In this document: positions 54,026 through 63,796 of the stretch, one piece after another
Position numbering within the stretch: position 1 is the stretch's first letter
Layout of the letters: each line of letters starts with the position of its first letter
Source: Prochlorococcus marinus XMU1412
GTDB taxonomy: Bacteria > Cyanobacteriota > Cyanobacteriia > PCC-6307 > Cyanobiaceae
DNA length: 64,000 nucleotides
NCBI RefSeq assembly: GCF_017696315.1
Contig: NZ_JAAORJ010000002.1
Location: 248,001 to 312,000, forward strand
Direction of reading: 5' to 3'
Program-made: the position numbers and the translations under genes
The notes under the pieces: model-generated
The model's database searches: none
What the model was told of the DNA's origin: nothing
The model's input: the letters and a program-made list of their open reading frames with translations, nothing else

Positions 54026-54322
54026 ATGGGTAACGAGCAAACTCATCCATTACATGAAACAGACAAGAACATTATAGATTCCCTTATCACTAAAAAAACA
54101 CCTGAAGATCTTGATTATATAAATTTAGCTAGATTAATAAATCGTTATACCAATTTCCCCGGAGAAATTGAAATTAAAGCCGATATTGAAAAAATTTTAA
54201 ATTTTTGGAGGATCTCTAAAAATGAACTTTTTTCAAAAACAAAAACTATTTGGTCAAAAAGCTTTAGGCCTTCTAATACGAATAAGGGTTTAGTTGGCTC
54301 AGGTTTTGATACCTCAAATTGA
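54026..54322 (+). CDS. DUF3288 small protein
   Basis: 98 residues, MGNEQTHPLHETDKNIIDSL onward, with LDYINLARLINRYTNFPGE and KADIEKILNFWRIS. This is the conserved cyanobacterial DUF3288 family. Function unknown. 32 bases before trpD on the same strand. Confidence 0.85.
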   Translation: MGNEQTHPLHETDKNIIDSLITKKTPEDLDYINLARLINRYTNFPGEIEIKADIEKILNFWRISKNELFSKTKTIWSKSFRPSNTNKGLVGSGFDTSN

Positions 54323-54354
54323 ATTTTATCCGCATAATTTTTCTTCCATAAAAA

Positions 54355-55389
54355 ATGTCTTATAATCTATCAAACGCTGAAATCCTAAATAATTTGTTGG
54401 AGGGAAGGGACCTTGATGAATTAACTTCTCGATCTTTAATGCAAAGATGGCTTAATGATGAAATTTCAGATGTTGAAACTGGAGCTTTTTTGAGTGCTTT
54501 GAGAGCAAAGAGTTCTACAGGTGTCGAACTAAGTTCTATGGCTCAGGAACTCTTAAATGTTTGCGAATTGCCAGTAGCAAGACCAAATTTGTATATGGTA
54601 GATACTTGTGGAACAGGGGGTGATGGAGCTAATACATTCAATATTTCAACTGCAGTTGCATTTGTAGCTGCATCTTGTGGGGTAAAAATTGCAAAACACG
54701 GAAATAAAAGTGCTAGTGGCAAAGTTGGCTCTGCTGATGTTTTGTTGAATCTTGGTTTGAATTTAAATTGTTCATTAGAAAAAGTAATCAAAGCAGTAAG
54801 TGAAATTGGGATAACTTTTTTGTTCGCACCTGTTTGGCATAAATCTTTAATAAAACTTGCTCCATTAAGAAAGACTCTTGGCATAAGGACAGTATTTAAT
54901 CAACTTGGACCATTGGTAAATCCTTTAAGACCCAATGCACAAGTTTTGGGTGTTGCCTCTGAGGATCTTTTAAAACCTATGGGGACAGCTCTTTTGAAAA
55001 TGGGTATGAATAGAGCAATAGTCGTTCATGGGTCTGGTGGACTTGATGAAGCTTCGCTTCAAGGAGAAAATAAATTAGTATTTGTTGAGAATGGTGATTT
55101 ACGGTTTTCAGAAATAAATATTTCTGACTTTAACCATGAGAATATATCTAACGAAAAGCTTGTGGTTTCTCATCCTGATTCTAACGAGGAAATATTACAG
55201 TCTGTCTTAAATGGTTCAGGACAAAAATCTCACATTGATGTAGTTGCCTTGAACTCTGCTTTAGTGCTTTGGGCCGCAGGCATTGAGGATGATTTAAATG
55301 AAGGATTTAATAAAGCTTTATTTTCGATAAATCAAGGAGAACCTTGGAAAAAGTTTTTACTTTTAAAAAATTATTTACATTCAAATTAA
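54355..55389 (+). CDS. trpD: Anthranilate phosphoribosyltransferase
   Basis: Second step of tryptophan synthesis. 344 residues with the PRPP motif [35 protein letters not shown], and [19 protein letters not shown]. All intact. Ends 14 bases before the carA start used here. Confidence 0.96.
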   Translation: MSYNLSNAEILNNLLEGRDLDELTSRSLMQRWLNDEISDVETGAFLSALRAKSSTGVELSSMAQELLNVCELPVARPNLYMVDTCGTGGDGANTFNISTAVAFVAASCGVKIAKHGNKSASGKVGSADVLLNLGLNLNCSLEKVIKAVSEIGITFLFAPVWHKSLIKLAPLRKTLGIRTVFNQLGPLVNPLRPNAQVLGVASEDLLKPMGTALLKMGMNRAIVVHGSGGLDEASLQGENKLVFVENGDLRFSEINISDFNHENISNEKLVVSHPDSNEEILQSVLNGSGQKSHIDVVALNSALVLWAAGIEDDLNEGFNKALFSINQGEPWKKFLLLKNYLHSN

Positions 55390-55403
55390 TTAATTTCAAA
55401 TTG

Positions 55404-56543
55404 ATGATCAATCCGTATAAGAAAAACGCGAAATTGGTTTTAAGTAATGGAGTTGTATTCCCAGGATTCTTTTTTGGCGCCTCTGGTACAGCCATTGGTG
55501 AAATAGTTTTTAATACAGGAATGACCGGATATCAGGAAGTTATTACTGATCCAAGTTATTATGGGCAAATATTAACATTTACTTATCCAGAGATTGGAAA
55601 TACTGGTATTAATTTTGAAGATTCAGAATCTAAGATTAATGTTAAAGGTATAATTGTTAGAAATTTTTCATCTAATAACAGCAATTGGAGATCTAAAAAG
55701 AATTTTAATCAATGGTTAGTTGAAAAAAATATTATAGGTCTATATGGAATTGATACAAGGGCTCTTGTTAAAATTTTAAGATCTAGTGGCGCGATGAATG
55801 GAGTTATTACCTCTCTTGATAAAACTGATGAAAGTTGTTTAAAGATAATTTGTGATACGCCCAAGATGGAGGGATTAAATTTATCAAAAGTTGTTTCAAC
55901 AAAGCAAGAATATTTATGGAAAAGTCATACGCAAACAATTTTTGATTTAAGAAAAAGATATGATGAATCTTCTAAAAAGTTAAAAATAGTAGCAATTGAT
56001 TTTGGAATTAAAAATTCAATTCTAAATAGACTTGTATCCCATGGTTGTGAAGTTTTGGTTTTACCTTCAAGGTCTTCTCTAAATGATGTTCTTTCTAATA
56101 AGCCAGATGGTATATTTTTCTCAAATGGTCCAGGCGACCCTTCTTCTGTTTCTGAAGGTATAGACTTAGCAAAATCACTTATAGAATATGGTGAAATACC
56201 TATGTTTGGTATTTGCCTTGGCCACCAAATATTTGGATTAGCATTAGGAGGTTCAACTTATAAATTACCTTTTGGACATCGTGGTTTAAATCATCCTTGT
56301 GGTGAAAATAATAAAATTGAGATAACTAGTCAGAATCATGGTTTTGCTATTGATCCAAATTCACTATCAAAGGACATAGTTAGAATTACCCACTATAACC
56401 TTAACGATAATACTGTAGCTGGCTTAGAGGTTTATAATAAGCCTATATTTAGTGTGCAATATCATCCAGAAGCAGGACCTGGCCCACATGATTCAGATTA
56501 TTTATTTAAAAAATTTGTTTCTCTAATGTTAGAAAGATGTTGA
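55404..56543 (+). CDS. carA: Carbamoyl-phosphate synthase small subunit
   Basis: Glutaminase subunit for arginine and pyrimidine synthesis. The frame is open from 55344, inside trpD, but the ATG at 55404 (MINPYKKNAKLVLSNGVVFP) is the normal start, giving 379 residues. The N-terminal carA domain GYQEVITDPSYYGQILTFTYPEIGNTG is present, and the amidotransferase Cys in FGICLGHQIF with HPEAGPGPHDS are intact. Confidence 0.96.
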   Translation: MINPYKKNAKLVLSNGVVFPGFFFGASGTAIGEIVFNTGMTGYQEVITDPSYYGQILTFTYPEIGNTGINFEDSESKINVKGIIVRNFSSNNSNWRSKKNFNQWLVEKNIIGLYGIDTRALVKILRSSGAMNGVITSLDKTDESCLKIICDTPKMEGLNLSKVVSTKQEYLWKSHTQTIFDLRKRYDESSKKLKIVAIDFGIKNSILNRLVSHGCEVLVLPSRSSLNDVLSNKPDGIFFSNGPGDPSSVSEGIDLAKSLIEYGEIPMFGICLGHQIFGLALGGSTYKLPFGHRGLNHPCGENNKIEITSQNHGFAIDPNSLSKDIVRITHYNLNDNTVAGLEVYNKPIFSVQYHPEAGPGPHDSDYLFKKFVSLMLERC

Positions 56544-56592
56544 CATATTGTTTTCTTTTGATTTGATAATTACATTTGATATATTAATTTTT

Positions 56593-56597
56593 GGAGG
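56593..56597 (+). promoter_or_regulatory. Strong Shine-Dalgarno before a non-canonical start
   Basis: GGAGG at 56593-56597, a full-strength site that is 6 bases before ATC 56604 and 9 before ATA 56607. Most genes here have no such clear motif, which supports a real start here despite the lack of ATG, GTG or TTG. Confidence 0.65.
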
Positions 56598-56606
56598 TAT
56601 TAGATC

Positions 56607-56969
56607 ATAGAAGATTTCCAGAAGTTAACCGTTTCTTTAAGAGGAAACATTGAGGTTAATACAAACATTATTGTTTTTACTTTTAAAGGCCAACTTGATG
56701 CTTTCTCAGAAAAACAATTTAAGACTTTCGTTACTAATAATTTAAAAAATGACCTTCCATTCGTTATTGATCTTACAAAAATTGATTTTTTAGATTCCTC
56801 GGGTCTTGGAGCACTTGTTCAAACTGCAAAAGAATGCAAAAAGTCGAAACTTGGGTTCACTGTCGTTGGCAATTCGAGAGTGGCCCAAACAATTAAACTT
56901 GTTCGTTTAGGGGATTTTCTTAACTTGAAGTCAAGCCTTGAAGATGCATTAAATTATTTAAAGAATTGA
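56607..56969 (+). CDS. STAS-domain anti-sigma-factor antagonist, no canonical start
   Basis: 120 residues from ATA 56607 (or ATC 56604) to TGA 56969. The in-frame TAG at 56601-56603 rules out a longer frame and no ATG/GTG/TTG is near. The sequence EDFQKLTVSLRG, then VFTFKGQLDAF and IDFLDSSGLGALVQTA (Ser64/65, phosphorylatable motif) is a SpoIIAA-like STAS domain. GNSRVAQTIKLVRLG is the family's second block. The start is unusual but the whole domain is intact, so it is likely expressed. Overlaps the Mini-RNase III start by 4 bases. Confidence 0.85.
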   Translation: MEDFQKLTVSLRGNIEVNTNIIVFTFKGQLDAFSEKQFKTFVTNNLKNDLPFVIDLTKIDFLDSSGLGALVQTAKECKKSKLGFTVVGNSRVAQTIKLVRLGDFLNLKSSLEDALNYLKN

Positions 56970-57364
56970 ACTATTGGATTCAAAACATGGTTCCATATGG
57001 ATCTCCCGAGGATATAGGTGTTATCCAACTTGCTTGGCTTGGAGATTCGGTATGGGAGCTCCACCAAAGACTAAGGTATGTTCATTTCCCTTTAAAATCT
57101 AAAGACCTCCATTTATCTGTAGTAAACGAAGTAAAAGCAAAATCCCAGTCAAATTCATTAAGTCATATTGAACATTTATTAAATTCAAATGAAATGGATC
57201 TAATTAGGCGTGCTAGAAATAAAACAAAGAGATATCCAAAATCTTCAGACCCCACCATATACTCTAGAGCAACTGGTTTTGAAACTCTTATTGGCTGGCT
57301 ATTTTTAAAAGATCCTCAAAGATTATCAACACTTTTTGAATATTTAGAATTAAAAATGGATTGA
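56966..57364 (+). CDS. mrnC: Mini-ribonuclease III-like protein
   Basis: 132 residues from TTG 56966 (or ATG 56987, 125 residues). RNase III catalytic core without the dsRNA-binding domain: VIQLAWLGDSVWELHQRL with the acidic motif, KSKDLHLSVVNEVKAKSQS, and SRATGFETLIGWLFL. In Bacillus it matures 23S rRNA. The TTG overlaps the STAS TGA by 4 bases, suggesting coupling. Confidence 0.85.
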   Translation: MNYWIQNMVPYGSPEDIGVIQLAWLGDSVWELHQRLRYVHFPLKSKDLHLSVVNEVKAKSQSNSLSHIEHLLNSNEMDLIRRARNKTKRYPKSSDPTIYSRATGFETLIGWLFLKDPQRLSTLFEYLELKMD

Positions 57365-57368
57365 ATCT

Positions 57369-58373
57369 ATGAAAAACTCCTCAAATAAATTTCACGGAAA
57401 AAATAATAAAGAGTACAAAAAAAATTCAGATTTTGCTTATTACTCTAAAAATACACATCGTTCAGAAAAAAATGATAGATTTTTGAACAATTCAGTTAAA
57501 AATAAGAAAGTTGAAAAATTAAAAAAAAATGATGAAAATAATACTTTTTCTTCTTTGAAAAGGAGAAATCCAAGATATAAAACTAATACAGAGTTTCCTA
57601 ATAAAAATTCTGATATGCATCAGGAGTTTACTAATAAGAGAAATTTTGATGATTGGATATGGGGTAAACATTCGGTATATGAGGCTCTAAGAAGTGATAG
57701 TGCGATTAATAGGATTTGGTGTACTTCGGAAATTTTTTCTTCGGACAAATTCTATATCTTGCTTAAGGATCTTAAATCAAAAGGAGTTCTTATTGAAGAA
57801 GTTTCTTGGAACAGGCTTTCGCAATTGACATATGGTGCTTCACATCAAGGTGTCGCTTTGCAGTTAGCATGCTCTAAAACAATATCCCTAGAACAATTAA
57901 TCGATTTTTCTAAAAAAAATTGTCCAAATCCTATAATAGTCGCATTAGACGGTATAACTGATCCTCATAATGTGGGTGCGATTATAAGATCAGCGGAAGC
58001 ATTTGATTGCAAAGGTGTAATTATTCCTCAGAGAAGGTCTGCAGGATTGACTGGAACAGTCGCCAAGGTAGCTGCAGGAGCCTTAGAACACCTTCATGTA
58101 AGTAGAGTTGTTAACCTAAATAGATCACTTGAAGAACTTAAGAAAAATGGTTTTCTTGTCGCTGGCTTATCAGGAGATGGTCAAATAGCTATCTCAAATT
58201 TTCAAGAAAGAGCACCTTTGGTAGTTGTAGTAGGCTCTGAAGATAAAGGTATTTCTTTGCTTACTCAAAAAAAATGCGATTTTATATTAAGAATTTCTCT
58301 TAAAGGTAAGACTTCAAGTTTGAATGCCTCTGTAGCGGCCGCCATATCCTTATTTCACTTGACAAGTAAATAA
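57369..58373 (+). CDS. rlmB: 23S rRNA 2'-O-ribose methyltransferase (TrmH/SpoU family)
   Basis: 334 residues. SpoU-MTase domain (about 185-334) with ALDGITDPHNVGAIIRSAEA, VVVGSEDKGIS and LNASVAAAISLF, the three conserved motifs. An N-terminal RlmB substrate domain (WGKHSVYEALRS) starts near 98. The first 95 residues are a charged, Asn/Lys-rich low-complexity extension (for example EKNDRFLNNSVKNKKVEKLK), not usual for RlmB. It follows Mini-RNase III by 4 bases. Confidence 0.92.
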   Translation: MKNSSNKFHGKNNKEYKKNSDFAYYSKNTHRSEKNDRFLNNSVKNKKVEKLKKNDENNTFSSLKRRNPRYKTNTEFPNKNSDMHQEFTNKRNFDDWIWGKHSVYEALRSDSAINRIWCTSEIFSSDKFYILLKDLKSKGVLIEEVSWNRLSQLTYGASHQGVALQLACSKTISLEQLIDFSKKNCPNPIIVALDGITDPHNVGAIIRSAEAFDCKGVIIPQRRSAGLTGTVAKVAAGALEHLHVSRVVNLNRSLEELKKNGFLVAGLSGDGQIAISNFQERAPLVVVVGSEDKGISLLTQKKCDFILRISLKGKTSSLNASVAAAISLFHLTSK

Positions 58374-58518
58374 TTTTATTGTGATTAATCACTGTTTTAA
58401 GCACCACTAAAATGTGGTTGTTTCAATACATTTATATGATTAATAAAAATATATTGAATTTTCGCTACAAAATTGTATAGAATTTAACAAGAATTTAGGG
58501 TTTAACAGCCCAAAAAAA

Positions 58519-58734
58519 TTGATTAGAAACTTTGGAAACAAACTTGGTTTAGCTTGGTGGGCTAAAATCGAGACAGATCAACCAAGTATTACCTACTGGT
58601 TTGGCCCATTTATTACTAAACGTAGTTTAAAAGAAAATATGTCTTCTTTTATTAAAGAACTTTCTGATGAAGGGTCCAAAAATATTAAGCACAATATAGT
58701 ACGTTGCAAAAAAGAAGAACCATTAACTATTTGA
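58519..58734 (+). CDS. DUF1816 small protein, TTG start
   Basis: 71 residues from TTG 58519 (MIRNFGNKLGLAWWAKIETD) with YWFGPFITKRSL as the family hallmark. DUF1816 proteins are common in cyanobacteria. The function is unknown. The intergenic stretch 58374-58518 before it shows only a weak 5-bp hairpin. Confidence 0.8.
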   Translation: MIRNFGNKLGLAWWAKIETDQPSITYWFGPFITKRSLKENMSSFIKELSDEGSKNIKHNIVRCKKEEPLTI

Positions 58735-58764
58735 TGACTTTGATTTTAAGAAATAAATTAAGAA

Positions 58765-60213
58765 ATGAATTTTAATTCTTTAAGAAAAGAAATTACTAGC
58801 AATAATGCTTCTGTTAAGGAATTAGTTAATGATATCTTTGCCAAAATCGATCATAAAGATCCTGAAATTAATTCGTATATTTGTACTACAAAAGATAATG
58901 CTATCTCGCAAGCAGAAAAGATTGATAAATTAATTCAAAATAAAGAAAAACTTCCTCCTCTCGCGGGGATGCCAATAGCGATAAAGGATAATATTTGCAC
59001 CAAAGGAGTTGCAACAACTTGTGCAAGTAAAATGCTTAAAAGCTTTGTTGCGCCTTACGAATCCACCGCTTCGAGTAAATTATGGACTTCAGGGGCAATT
59101 TGTTTAGGGAAAACAAATTTAGACGAATTTGCAATGGGTAGTTCAACGGAAACTTCTGTATTTGGTGTCACTTCAAATCCTTGGGATATTAATAGAGTGC
59201 CAGGAGGCAGTTCAGGCGGTAGTGCTGCTTCAGTTGCCGCTGGATTTTGTGCAGCGGCTATAGGTTCTGATACAGGAGGATCAATAAGGCAACCAGCTTC
59301 TTTTTGTGGTGTCGTAGGTCTTAAACCCACTTATGGCAGAGTTAGCAGATGGGGACTTGTAGCATTTGCTAGCTCTCTTGATCAAATTGGCCCAATTACA
59401 AATACTGTCTCAGATGCGGCTGAAATTCTTTATTCCATATCTGGTAAAGACCCCTATGACTCAACATGTCTTGATAAGCCAGTACCAAATTATTTGACTG
59501 ACTTAAATAAATCTATAAAGGGTTTAAAAATTGGAATCATTAAAGAATGTTTTGAACACCCAGGGCTTAATCCAGAAGTAAAGGAATCTGTTCTTTCTGG
59601 AGTTGATAGATTTCAAGCTTTAGGGGCTGAAATTATAGAAGTTGAATGTCCTAGATTTAACGATGGAATTGCGACATATTATGTAATTGCACCATCTGAA
59701 GCCTCCGCAAATTTAGCTAGATATGATGGTGTTAAATATGGTTACAGATCGAATGAAGGTTCAAATCTTATAGATATGACTTCCAAAAGTAGAGCTGAAG
59801 GTTTTGGAGATGAGGTACAAAGAAGAATTTTAATAGGTACTTATGCTTTGTCAGCTGGATACAGTGATGCCTATTACAAGAAGGCACAAAAAGTTAGGAC
59901 ACTCATAAGAAAAGATTTTGATAATGCTTTTAAGAAAGTAGATGTTTTATTAACTCCAACTTGCCCAACCACTGCTTTTTTGAAGGGAGATTTTGTCAAT
60001 GATCCACTTTCAATGTATTTGTCTGATTTATTAACTGTTCCTGCTAATTTAGCAGGCCTCCCAGCAATCAGTATCCCTTGTGGTTTTGATACTAAAGGAT
60101 TACCTATTGGAATGCAATTAATAGGCAATGTATTACAAGAAGATAGAATATTGAATTCCGCAAATATCTTTGAAATTGATGCTCAGGTAATTAAGAACAG
60201 ACCTTTATTTTAA
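58765..60213 (+). CDS. gatA: Asp-tRNA(Asn)/Glu-tRNA(Gln) amidotransferase subunit A
   Basis: 482 residues of the amidase-signature family, which supplies Gln-tRNA in organisms without GlnRS. The Ser-cisSer-Lys triad is in [10 protein letters not shown] (Lys), [10 protein letters not shown] and [11 protein letters not shown]. Ammonia channel and acceptor part follow. GatB and GatC are not in the window. Confidence 0.97.
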   Translation: MNFNSLRKEITSNNASVKELVNDIFAKIDHKDPEINSYICTTKDNAISQAEKIDKLIQNKEKLPPLAGMPIAIKDNICTKGVATTCASKMLKSFVAPYESTASSKLWTSGAICLGKTNLDEFAMGSSTETSVFGVTSNPWDINRVPGGSSGGSAASVAAGFCAAAIGSDTGGSIRQPASFCGVVGLKPTYGRVSRWGLVAFASSLDQIGPITNTVSDAAEILYSISGKDPYDSTCLDKPVPNYLTDLNKSIKGLKIGIIKECFEHPGLNPEVKESVLSGVDRFQALGAEIIEVECPRFNDGIATYYVIAPSEASANLARYDGVKYGYRSNEGSNLIDMTSKSRAEGFGDEVQRRILIGTYALSAGYSDAYYKKAQKVRTLIRKDFDNAFKKVDVLLTPTCPTTAFLKGDFVNDPLSMYLSDLLTVPANLAGLPAISIPCGFDTKGLPIGMQLIGNVLQEDRILNSANIFEIDAQVIKNRPLF

Positions 60214-60297
60214 ATTTGTATTAATAATTAATTTGTAATCACAAAGTATAGATCTTTTAGAAATTTTCTCTATCTTATATATATAAATTATTTGAAT

Positions 60298-63200
60298 ATG
60301 GCTTTCGTTCCGCTTCATAATCACAGTGACTACAGCTTACTTGATGGTGCCAGTCAAATTTCAAAAATTGTAGATAGAGCTTGTGATCTTGGAATGGAAT
60401 CGATAGCTCTTACTGATCATGGAGTTATGTATGGTGTTCTTGATTTGGTCAAGAAGTGTAAAGAGAAAGGTATAAAACCAATTATTGGTAATGAAATGTA
60501 CGTGATTAATGGTTCTATTGATGATCCTCAACCTAAAAAAGAAAAAAGATATCATTTGGTGGTTCTAGCAAAAAATTTTACTGGTTATAAGAATTTAGTG
60601 AAGTTGACAACAATTAGTCACCTAAATGGGATGAGAGGCCGAGGCATTTTTTCTAGACCATGTATTGATAAATCACTTTTAAGCAAATACAGTAATGGTC
60701 TAATTGTTTCTACAGCTTGTCTTGGTGGAGAGATACCTCAGGCTATCTTAAAAGGTAGATTAGACGTAGCAGAGGATATAGCTCTTTGGTATAAAAATTT
60801 ATTTGCAGATGACTTTTATCTAGAAATACAAGATCATGGCTCTATTGAGGATAGAATTGTTAACGTTGAATTAATAAAAATTGGGAAGAAACACCAAATA
60901 AAAGTCATCGCTACCAACGACGCCCACTACTTATCAAGTATGGATGTTGAAGCACATGACGCTTTGCTTTGTGTATTAACAGGAAAACTAATAAGTGATG
61001 AAAAAAGATTGAGATATACCGGTACAGAATATATTAAAAGTGAAAATGAAATGCTTGAACTTTTTAAAGATCATATTGATGAAGAATCAATTATTGAGGC
61101 AGTGAACAATACAGTAGAAATTTCTCAAAAAGTTGAAGTATTTGATTTGTTTGGTAATTATAGAATGCCAAAATTCCCTCTTAACGAAGATACAGATTCA
61201 TTTTCTTTCCTTACACAATTATCTAATAAAGGCCTTTTAAAAAGACTTAAAAAAAATGATCTTACAGAAGTTGATGAGAACTATAAAAAAAGACTATCTT
61301 CCGAATTAAAAATTATTAAAGATATGGGCTTCCCAGATTATTTTTTAGTTGTTTGGGACTATATCAAATTTGCTAGAGATAACTCTATCCCTGTTGGACC
61401 TGGTAGAGGTTCTGCAGCAGGCTCACTAGTAGCTTATGCTCTTCAAATTACAAATATAGATCCTGTTGAGCATGGATTGTTGTTTGAGAGATTTTTAAAT
61501 CCAGCAAGAAAGTCAATGCCAGATATTGATACCGACTTTTGCATTGATCGGAGAAATGAAGTTATTGATTATGTTACTAATCGTTATGGAGAGGATAAAG
61601 TTGCTCAAATAATTACTTTCAATAAGATGACCTCTAAGGCAGTTTTAAAAGATGTTGCAAGGGTTCTAGACATACCATATGGAGAGGCGGATAAATTGGC
61701 TAAGTTAATACCGGTTGTAAGAGGGAAACCTCATAAATTAAATGAAATGATTGATAAGAATTCTCCTAGCCAAGAGTTTAGAGACAAATATATTAATGAT
61801 AATAGGGTGAAAAAATGGGTTGATTTGGCTTTAAGAATTGAAGGAACTAATAAAACATATGGAGTTCATGCTGCTGGAGTTGTTATTGCATCAGATCCTC
61901 TTGACGAACTTGTACCTCTTCAAAGAAATAATGAAGGACAGATAATAACCCAATATTCTATGGACGATATCGAATCACTTGGATTATTGAAAATGGATTT
62001 CTTGGGTCTTAAGAATCTTACGATGATTGAAAAGACAGTTTCTCTTATTAATCAATCTACTGGAAAAAAAATAAATATTGATGAATTACCACAAAATGAT
62101 GGTAAAACCTTTGAGCTTATTGGGAGAGGTGATCTTGAAGGTATTTTTCAACTTGAATCATCCGGCATGAAGCAGGTCGTTAAGGATTTCAAACCTAACT
62201 CTCTAGAGGATATTTCTTCAATACTGGCTCTTTATAGACCCGGTCCTCTTGATGCAGGCCTTATACCTAAATTCATCAATCGGAAAAATGGAAACGAAAA
62301 GATTGATTTTCCTCATCCTTTTATTAAGTCAATTCTTACAGAAACCTATGGAATTATGGTTTACCAAGAACAAATCATGAAAATTGCTCAAGACCTAGCC
62401 GGTTATTCTCTAGGTGATGCCGATTTACTTAGAAGAGCAATGGGGAAAAAGAAAGTTTCTGAAATGGTAAAGCATAGGAATATTTTTGTAGACGGCTCCA
62501 TGAAGAAAGGTGTTAATGAAAAATTAGCAAATGATCTTTTTGATCAAATGGTTTTATTCGCTGAATATTGTTTTAACAAAAGCCATTCAACTGCTTATGG
62601 TGCCGTAACTTATCAAACTGCATTTTTGAAAGCCCATTTTCCTGTTGCATATATGGCAGCCCTTTTAAGCGTTAATTCTGGCTCTAGCGACAAGATGCAA
62701 AGATATATTTCTAATTGTTATTCCATGGGAATAGAAGTTATTTCACCGAGCATTAATTTTTCTGGTGTTGATTTCACTATTAAGGATAATCAGATTTTAT
62801 TCGGGTTATCTGCAATTAAGAATTTAGGAGATTCTGCAATAAGAAATATAATTGAAAACCGAAATAGTTTTGGAACCTTTAAGTCTTTATCAGATTTGTG
62901 TGACCGTTTACCTTCTAATGTTCTTAACAAAAGAAGTCTTGAATCTCTAATTCATTGTGGGGCATTAGATGAGTTTTCAAATGATAATAATAGAGCTCAG
63001 TTATTGTCAGATCTTGAACATGTTGTTGAGTGGGCCTCTTCAAGAAATCGTGATAGATTATCAGGGCAAGGAAATCTATTTGACTCTAAAGAAGAATTTT
63101 CTAATGTTGCTTTTTCAGATTCACAATTAGCTAAGGTTGATGATTATTCACTCATTGAGAAATTAAAGTTAGAAAAGCAGCTATTAGGCTTTTACTTATC

Positions 63201-63795
63201 TGACCATCCTCTAAAGCACTTAACTAAGCCAGCAAAACTTATATCACCTATAAGCATTTCACAGTTAGAAGAAACAAAAGATAGAACCAAAGTCTCATTA
63301 GTTGGAATGATCCCTGATTTGAAGCAAATTACAACGAGAAAAGGAGATAGGATGGCTATAGTTCAGCTTGAAGATCTTTCTGGAAGTTGCGAAGCAATAG
63401 TTTTTCCAAAAACCTATGTCAGATTATCAGAATTTCTTTTGACTGATACTAGATTATTGTTGTGGGGAACAATAGACAAAAAAAGTGATAAGACTCAATT
63501 AATAATTGATGACTGTAGAGAAATAGATAATCTTAAATTGCTTATTATTAATCTTGAAAGTTCTCAAGCATCAGATGTAAGAGTACAAAATACATTAAGA
63601 AACTGTTTAACTAAATTTAAACCTGATAAAGATAGATGTGGAATCAAGATTCCTGTTTTAGCTGCAGTAAGAAATAAAAACAGTGTTACCTACGTTAAAT
63701 TTGGTGATCAATTCTGTATTGGAGATATTCAAGGAGTATGCAAATTATTAGAAGAAAAATCATTTCAAGTTAATTTGAAATCTTTAGTTTCCTAG
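60298..63795 (+). CDS. dnaE: DNA polymerase III subunit alpha
   Basis: 1165 residues from ATG 60298 (the frame's TTG two codons upstream adds only MN). PHP domain FVPLHNHSDYSLLDGASQI, polymerase active site with SMPDIDTDFC (catalytic Asp), GPGRGSAAGSLVAYAL, EGTNKTYGVHAAGVVI and the C-terminal OB-like region. This is the replicative polymerase. Downstream overlaps nothing, ending 1 base before the opposite-strand gene. Confidence 0.97.
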   Translation: MAFVPLHNHSDYSLLDGASQISKIVDRACDLGMESIALTDHGVMYGVLDLVKKCKEKGIKPIIGNEMYVINGSIDDPQPKKEKRYHLVVLAKNFTGYKNLVKLTTISHLNGMRGRGIFSRPCIDKSLLSKYSNGLIVSTACLGGEIPQAILKGRLDVAEDIALWYKNLFADDFYLEIQDHGSIEDRIVNVELIKIGKKHQIKVIATNDAHYLSSMDVEAHDALLCVLTGKLISDEKRLRYTGTEYIKSENEMLELFKDHIDEESIIEAVNNTVEISQKVEVFDLFGNYRMPKFPLNEDTDSFSFLTQLSNKGLLKRLKKNDLTEVDENYKKRLSSELKIIKDMGFPDYFLVVWDYIKFARDNSIPVGPGRGSAAGSLVAYALQITNIDPVEHGLLFERFLNPARKSMPDIDTDFCIDRRNEVIDYVTNRYGEDKVAQIITFNKMTSKAVLKDVARVLDIPYGEADKLAKLIPVVRGKPHKLNEMIDKNSPSQEFRDKYINDNRVKKWVDLALRIEGTNKTYGVHAAGVVIASDPLDELVPLQRNNEGQIITQYSMDDIESLGLLKMDFLGLKNLTMIEKTVSLINQSTGKKINIDELPQNDGKTFELIGRGDLEGIFQLESSGMKQVVKDFKPNSLEDISSILALYRPGPLDAGLIPKFINRKNGNEKIDFPHPFIKSILTETYGIMVYQEQIMKIAQDLAGYSLGDADLLRRAMGKKKVSEMVKHRNIFVDGSMKKGVNEKLANDLFDQMVLFAEYCFNKSHSTAYGAVTYQTAFLKAHFPVAYMAALLSVNSGSSDKMQRYISNCYSMGIEVISPSINFSGVDFTIKDNQILFGLSAIKNLGDSAIRNIIENRNSFGTFKSLSDLCDRLPSNVLNKRSLESLIHCGALDEFSNDNNRAQLLSDLEHVVEWASSRNRDRLSGQGNLFDSKEEFSNVAFSDSQLAKVDDYSLIEKLKLEKQLLGFYLSDHPLKHLTKPAKLISPISISQLEETKDRTKVSLVGMIPDLKQITTRKGDRMAIVQLEDLSGSCEAIVFPKTYVRLSEFLLTDTRLLLWGTIDKKSDKTQLIIDDCREIDNLKLLIINLESSQASDVRVQNTLRNCLTKFKPDKDRCGIKIPVLAAVRNKNSVTYVKFGDQFCIGDIQGVCKLLEEKSFQVNLKSLVS

Positions 63796-63796
63796 A

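Noticed and set aside
58395-58432. A hairpin-like ACCAC...GTGGT after the rRNA methyltransferase gene
   Set aside because: Only 5 base pairs and no clear T run, so it is not listed as a terminator.
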